A stretch of DNA of 64,000 nucleotides from Zygaena filipendulae. Its lineage: Eukaryota > Arthropoda > Insecta > Lepidoptera > Zygaenidae. The stretch is from contig OU015655.1 in assembly GCA_907165275.2 (NCBI GenBank), forward strand, positions 8,444,501 to 8,508,500, written 5' to 3'. Below, piece by piece: positions 59,933 through 64,000 of this stretch (position 1 is the stretch's first letter; every line of letters starts with the position of its first letter). The notes beneath the pieces were generated by a model, which was not told where the DNA came from, made no database searches, and saw only the letters and a list, made by a program, of their open reading frames with translations. Made by a program: the position numbers and the translations under genes.

Positions 59933-61012
59933 GCAAATGATATGCGAATAGCACCATGCGCGGTAGCGTCAGTAGTACGATAATTTTTCCTATGAGTATG
60001 ATCGGTAGCGTAGCCCGTGCCCCGTAGCCGCTATTTCATACCTTTATTAAATTCATTAAAAATATCTCAAATAACTTTATAACGAACAGTTTATTATTAT
60101 AATTAGTTCAATTGTATAATATGTACGTACAGCCTTTAAAGTTAAGCCCCCTGTAAAGTTAATGTAAGGAAAACGGTGCATAATAAGATTGACTGCAACA
60201 AGTTTTGTTGGAGCGTTTCAGCTTCATGAGTCATGGCGCTCCATACATAAGTATTTTAAACTTTTTTTATTTAGGAAAACTTGTTTTATTGGATTAGCTG
60301 ACAAATCGGAAGTTGCTGGGTGTTTGTTTCTTAGATTTCGTTTTTATTGAATTTGAAGTTAGAAAATGCATAATGTATGACGATGATATTATGTATAATT
60401 GCAAAATAAACACGTATTCAAAATATTAGTAATCACTAAGAAAGTATGTCGTAAATTTTAACAGAACATTATTAGATTCATATCGCCACGGTCCCAAAAT
60501 ATGCATAGCTATGGATGCCAGACTACTGGTACTACTTTTATCCTTCTATAGTTTTAAAAGTAGGTAATAGGTAGATATGTTATTGAATGTAATATACGCC
60601 GGAAGTTATCAATGAAAAAATATTGGTATGGCAGTTAAATAAATATTGTGTAAGTTCCTATCTCCAAGTATACCTATTACCTATACGAGCAAAAAATCAA
60701 ATATTTAGTGGAATTAAAGGCAAATATTGGTCATTGGACTTTAAACTTTACGTCTCTGAGTTATGGAATAAAAGTGACATCGTCAATCAGCAAAATTATA
60801 ATTGTGTCGGCATAACGAGATGAAAGAGATGGAGGTTATTCTCGGCAATTCAGTTAGGGCTAAGAAGACATACGGGCGTAAAGAAGAAATAAAATTAATG
60901 TACGTCCTAGCAATTATCAAGTTTTACCATATTAGAAGAGAAAGAGAATATTTCTTCTAATGAATAAAAAGGAATGTGCTTATACGGCAGAAGTGAAACC
61001 TTCTTTATACTT
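59933..61012. other. No supported gene
   Basis: AT-rich. A GC-rich patch at 59950-60040 repeats CGGTAGCGT twice. The open frame at 60623-60823 has no recognisable domain. Confidence 0.4.
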
Positions 61013-61240
61013 AACTAGCTGTTCCCCGCGGTTTCACCCGCGGAAATTTCGGAGATCCCGCAGGAATTCCGGAATGCACAGTACCTACCCTATGTCCTTC
61101 TCTGTCCTGACAATGTGTACCTAAGTATGCAAAATTTCATGAGATTTCACCGACGTTAATTTTGGAGTTCCTGCGGGAATTCCGGGATAAAAAGTATCCT
61201 ATGTCCGTTTCCTGGTTCTAAGCTACCTAAGCTAGAAATG
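61013..61240 (+). mobile_element. SINE-like repeat with two internal units
   Basis: Clear head AACTAGCTGTTCCCCGCGGT and TTCACCCGCGG, then two successive units: GGAGATCCCGCAGGAATTCC ... CCTATGTCCTTCTCTGTCC ... AAAATTTCATGAG, followed by TTTCACCGACG ... GGAGTTCCTGCGGGAATTCC ... CCTATGTCCGTTTCC. Confidence 0.8.
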
Positions 61241-62068
61241 CTATCTATAAATATTTTTGTCTCTTTTTAGTATCGCTTTTTCATACCATCGAATTTTAAA
61301 ATCATAGCGGTGCTAAAGAAGTTTCCTTTCAAAAATCATGATACAGCATCAAAATTAGTTTTATGGTTTAGTGTGATAAAATGTAGGTTCCGAACCTTGA
61401 GAATTTAAGGCGAATCCATATAAGTGACACTACACTAATAATCACATGCACAACAGCAATATAACATAACGTATATGGCATTATCGTTGCATTTACCTAT
61501 ACCTACTGGTCGTAATTTTTGATAATATTCTCTATCATTACGTTCGGTAGAGTGTCAGTTAAAATATTATACTGTTTATAAGTATGAAACAAAAAGCAAG
61601 CCGGAAATAATATTTTTTTATAAAAAACGTTGTTGATAGAAAAATAATGTAAATACAAATAAGCATAGTAGGTATGACTGTAGGTATTGCTTGAGGTATT
61701 GGTTCCCGTTTTATTTAAGCCTCCGGACCCATATTAAATACCTACTGGATTATTGTTTTATTATACCTATTGCACTGACACGGCGATAAGCAACACTATT
61801 GTGAAAGTGGTAAATCGCGAACCAACTGCAGTGATTTGTGTTAATTGAATATTTTCCATCAGCAAACTCGAAGCCCGTGTGTCTCGAATCTAATTATTAT
61901 AAATCTGTCGTCGGCCCCACGACACGACACTGTGTAGTTTTATTTGTATCCAGCGAGTAAATTCACACGAACAAGTGTTATAGGGATGTTAATTACTATA
62001 CAGTGCCTCGGTTACGTTGCTAGTTACTCGCCACGTGCTGTTTTAAGTTAGTAGGTAGTAAGTTGAAT
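61241..62068. other. No supported gene
   Basis: AT-rich spacer. About 61850-62040 is slightly richer in GC, with no coding frame of note. Confidence 0.4.
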
Positions 62069-62124
62069 AGTGAAAGCGAAACAAACAAACAAATTCACAT
62101 TCGCATTTATGTATAATATTAGTT
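62069..62124 (+). repeat. SINE-like tail fragment
   Basis: GTGAAAGCGAAACAAACAAA, then CAAATTCACATTCGCATTTA and TATAATATTAG: the tail of the CTAGCTGT family without its head. Confidence 0.7.
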
Positions 62125-62200
62125 AGGATTTCCTTTTAGACTGACAGAAACTATTGTAATGATAAATAAGTAGTGGTAGGTATAACCTAACACATATCCC

Positions 62201-62496
62201 TACTAGGTAATATTATAAATGTGAAAGTAACTCTGTTACACTTTCACGCCTTAACGGCTCAACTGATCATCATGAAATTTTGCATGCACGTTGTCAGGGG
62301 TACAGAAAAGGATATAGGGTACTTTTTACTAAAAAAATCCCGCGGGAATTCCAAAATTAATGCGGATAAATCTGCATAAAATTTTGCATTCTACACGGTG
62401 TCAGAGGTAAAGAAAAGGATATAGGGTAGTTTTATCCCAGAATTCCCTCGGGAATTCGAAGTTAACGCTGGTGAAACCGCGGGGAACAGCTAGTTA
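62201..62496 (-). mobile_element. SINE-like repeat with two internal units, nearly full length
   Basis: Reverse orientation: tail AATATTATAAATGTGAAAGT, CACTTTCACGCCTTAACGG, then two units (GTTGTCAGGGGTACAGAAAA ... TCCCGCGGGAATTCC, and GTGTCAGAGGTAAAGAAAAG ... CCTCGGGAATTCG), ending GGTGAAACCGCGGGGAACAG and CTAGTTA. Confidence 0.85.
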
Positions 62497-63091
62497 AACA
62501 AAAAATGCTAATGATTGAATGATTTTATTTGTTTGTTACGATTGTACGTTCAACTATAGGTACGTGATTAAAACGTAATTTCCTTATTGATCTTATAAGA
62601 ACACCTACAGGTATGGATGGAATGAAAGGTAGGTTTGAACCTACAAACAATATTTTTAACTGTAACTGGTTTCTATATTTAATTTCTAATAGAAAAAAGA
62701 AATTGCTTTTTTATAGTCATTAAATAAACTAAAAAAATTATATAATTTAATAATCTGGTTTTATTTACTTAATAATTTTACCGTATCTATCAGATAACAA
62801 CAGTTGAACGGAAGCTAGTTGGTAATAAAGTAGATAATAAAGTGATCAAGATGTATTTTATAACTTGACTATAGTGCGCATCAAACGCGGGACTTATCTA
62901 TTGCTACGTTTACAAAATAAGATAGATATAAGTAGGTAGTTAGGAGAACTTCTTTATGAAGCCCGTTGGATGATATAAAATTTAAATAACTCACCCTGAG
63001 GACTAGTAGGTAACGATGAGGTGAGCGAAGGTAAGCGATTCCCATCGTACTAAAAGCATTTTCCGAATGAAACACAAACGAAGTTTTTTAT
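62497..63091. other. No supported gene
   Basis: AT-rich spacer; the - strand frame at 62881-63075 has no recognisable domain. Confidence 0.4.
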
Positions 63092-63252
63092 TTAGCTGTG
63101 TCCCGCGGTTTCACCCGTGTGCTGTTATATAATAATTTTTTCACCCGACATCCGATTTAAATGAAACAAAGCCTTTATTATGTTGCTCCAAGTTGAGCTC
63201 TATACCTGTGAAAATTTAGAGATTATCTTGAACAGACAGATAGCCCGAAACA
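63092..63252 (+). mobile_element. SINE-like repeat, second sub-type, decayed
   Basis: Head TTAGCTGTGTCCCGCGG and TTTCACCCGTGTG, body CCGATTTAAATGAAACAAAG, tail AACAGACAGATAGCC. Confidence 0.65.
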
Positions 63253-63381
63253 AATTTTTTTTTGTGTTTGTTTACTCTTATTTTATCACCCTCTCCCAAT
63301 TTTCGGTAAAAATATTCAATGTACAGAAACGTGATTTTCGCATTTTATCATATTAGTACCTAGATATAGATAATAATCGTA

Positions 63382-63539
63382 ACTAATATTATAAAATTTG
63401 TTTCTTTATTAGGCTTTCACGCCTTAACTAGGTACTCACCATGAAACATTGGGTAGGATACCTATCTACTTATTATCCCGGAATTTCTGCGGGAACTCAA
63501 ACACTTAAAGTGGGTGAAACCGGGGGGAATAGCTAGTTA
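63382..63539 (-). mobile_element. SINE-like repeat, single internal unit
   Basis: Reverse orientation: ACTAATATTATAAAATTTGT, GGCTTTCACGCCTTAACTAG, TTATCCCGGAATTTCTGCGG, GGGTGAAACCGGGGGGAATA and GCTAGTTA. Confidence 0.8.
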
Positions 63540-63830
63540 TTGTATAAATTCAATTAGGTAGAATGTATTAATATTATAAAGAAAATTGAATATTTTTATT
63601 AGCTATGGAAACTGTAATTGTATACACGTAGAAATATATGTATCTATGTGTTGGCTTATAATTTACTGCACTTTTAATTTAATTTATAACTACAATATGC
63701 AGCTGCTATCACTCTAATAATGCAGTTAAGTTATACGGTGGTGAAGTAATTATCATAAGTTACAAGTAGGTAATGTAGAAAATGATTATTGTTCTTTCAA
63801 AATAAATCCGAGCTTATTTAATCGATTGTA

Positions 63831-64000
63831 AACTAGCTGTCCCGCGTGATTTCATCCGCGGTAATTTCGGAATTCCCGCGGGAATTCCGGGATAAAAACT
63901 ATTCTATCTTTTAAGTTGGACCATATATTATAAATGGGTACAAAATTTTATCAAAATCCGTTCAGTAGTTTCGGAGTCCATCGCGGACAAACAACGTGAC
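63831..64000 (+). mobile_element. SINE-like repeat running to the window edge
   Basis: AACTAGCTGTCCCGCGTGAT, CCGCGGTAATTTCGG, TTCCCGCGGGAATTCCGGGA, AAAATCCGTTCAGTAGTTTC, then GGACAAACAACGTGAC at the last base; the tail is cut off by the window. Confidence 0.8.

Noticed and set aside
1..64000. CRISPR arrays, operons, phage or bacterial defence genes
   Set aside because: Nothing of that kind is present; introns, SINEs and a metazoan homeobox gene show this is animal nuclear DNA.

Overview
The window looks like nuclear DNA from a moth or butterfly. It is AT-rich and gene-poor, scattered with TAGG/CCTA runs, and carries repeat types I recognise from Lepidoptera: SINE-like elements with the head CTAGCTGT..CCGCGGTTTCACCCGCG, RTE-type LINE tails, a tRNA-derived SINE, and several foldback DNA elements. 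There are no operons, CRISPR arrays or bacterial-type genes. The order or species cannot be fixed further from sequence alone. The one gene I can name is apterous, the insect LIM-homeodomain gene of the Lhx2/9 class, on the + strand. Only its last two coding exons are here: 5075-5277, with most of the homeodomain, and 14279-14482, with the end of recognition helix 3 and a short C-terminal tail. They are separated by a 9.0-kb intron. The LIM-domain exons are not seen and should lie left of the window, so 1-5074 is probably also apterous intron. Insects can carry two apterous paralogues and I cannot say which this is. From 15 kb to 64 kb there is no second gene I can name. Four weaker pieces deserve checking: a 65-bp exon-like block with good splice signals (32014-32078), a 110-codon cysteine- and proline-containing ORF (33810-34142), a 76-codon ORF after an acceptor-like site (37030-37260), and a TATA box followed by a short signal-peptide-like start (50694-50782). 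All are on the + strand; whether any belong together is unknown. The rest is repeats and AT-rich spacer. The best-defined mobile family has three copies (92-328, 17703-17921, 28312-28548) with 9-bp terminal inverted repeats, perfect 3-bp target duplications and a second, inner copy of the terminal motif, as if one element sits inside another. Other foldback elements lie at 2178-2624, 12273-12420, 21517-21982 and 29330-29552. The 38-64 kb part is dense in SINE-like copies, several with two or three internal tandem units. Two back-to-back near-perfect hairpins with the same GTCT loop lie at 26698-26814. Short GC-rich islands stand out in the AT-rich background inside the apterous intron and downstream of the gene, and are candidate enhancers. 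I see no evidence of a new enzymatic or defence system; the most novel signals are structural.
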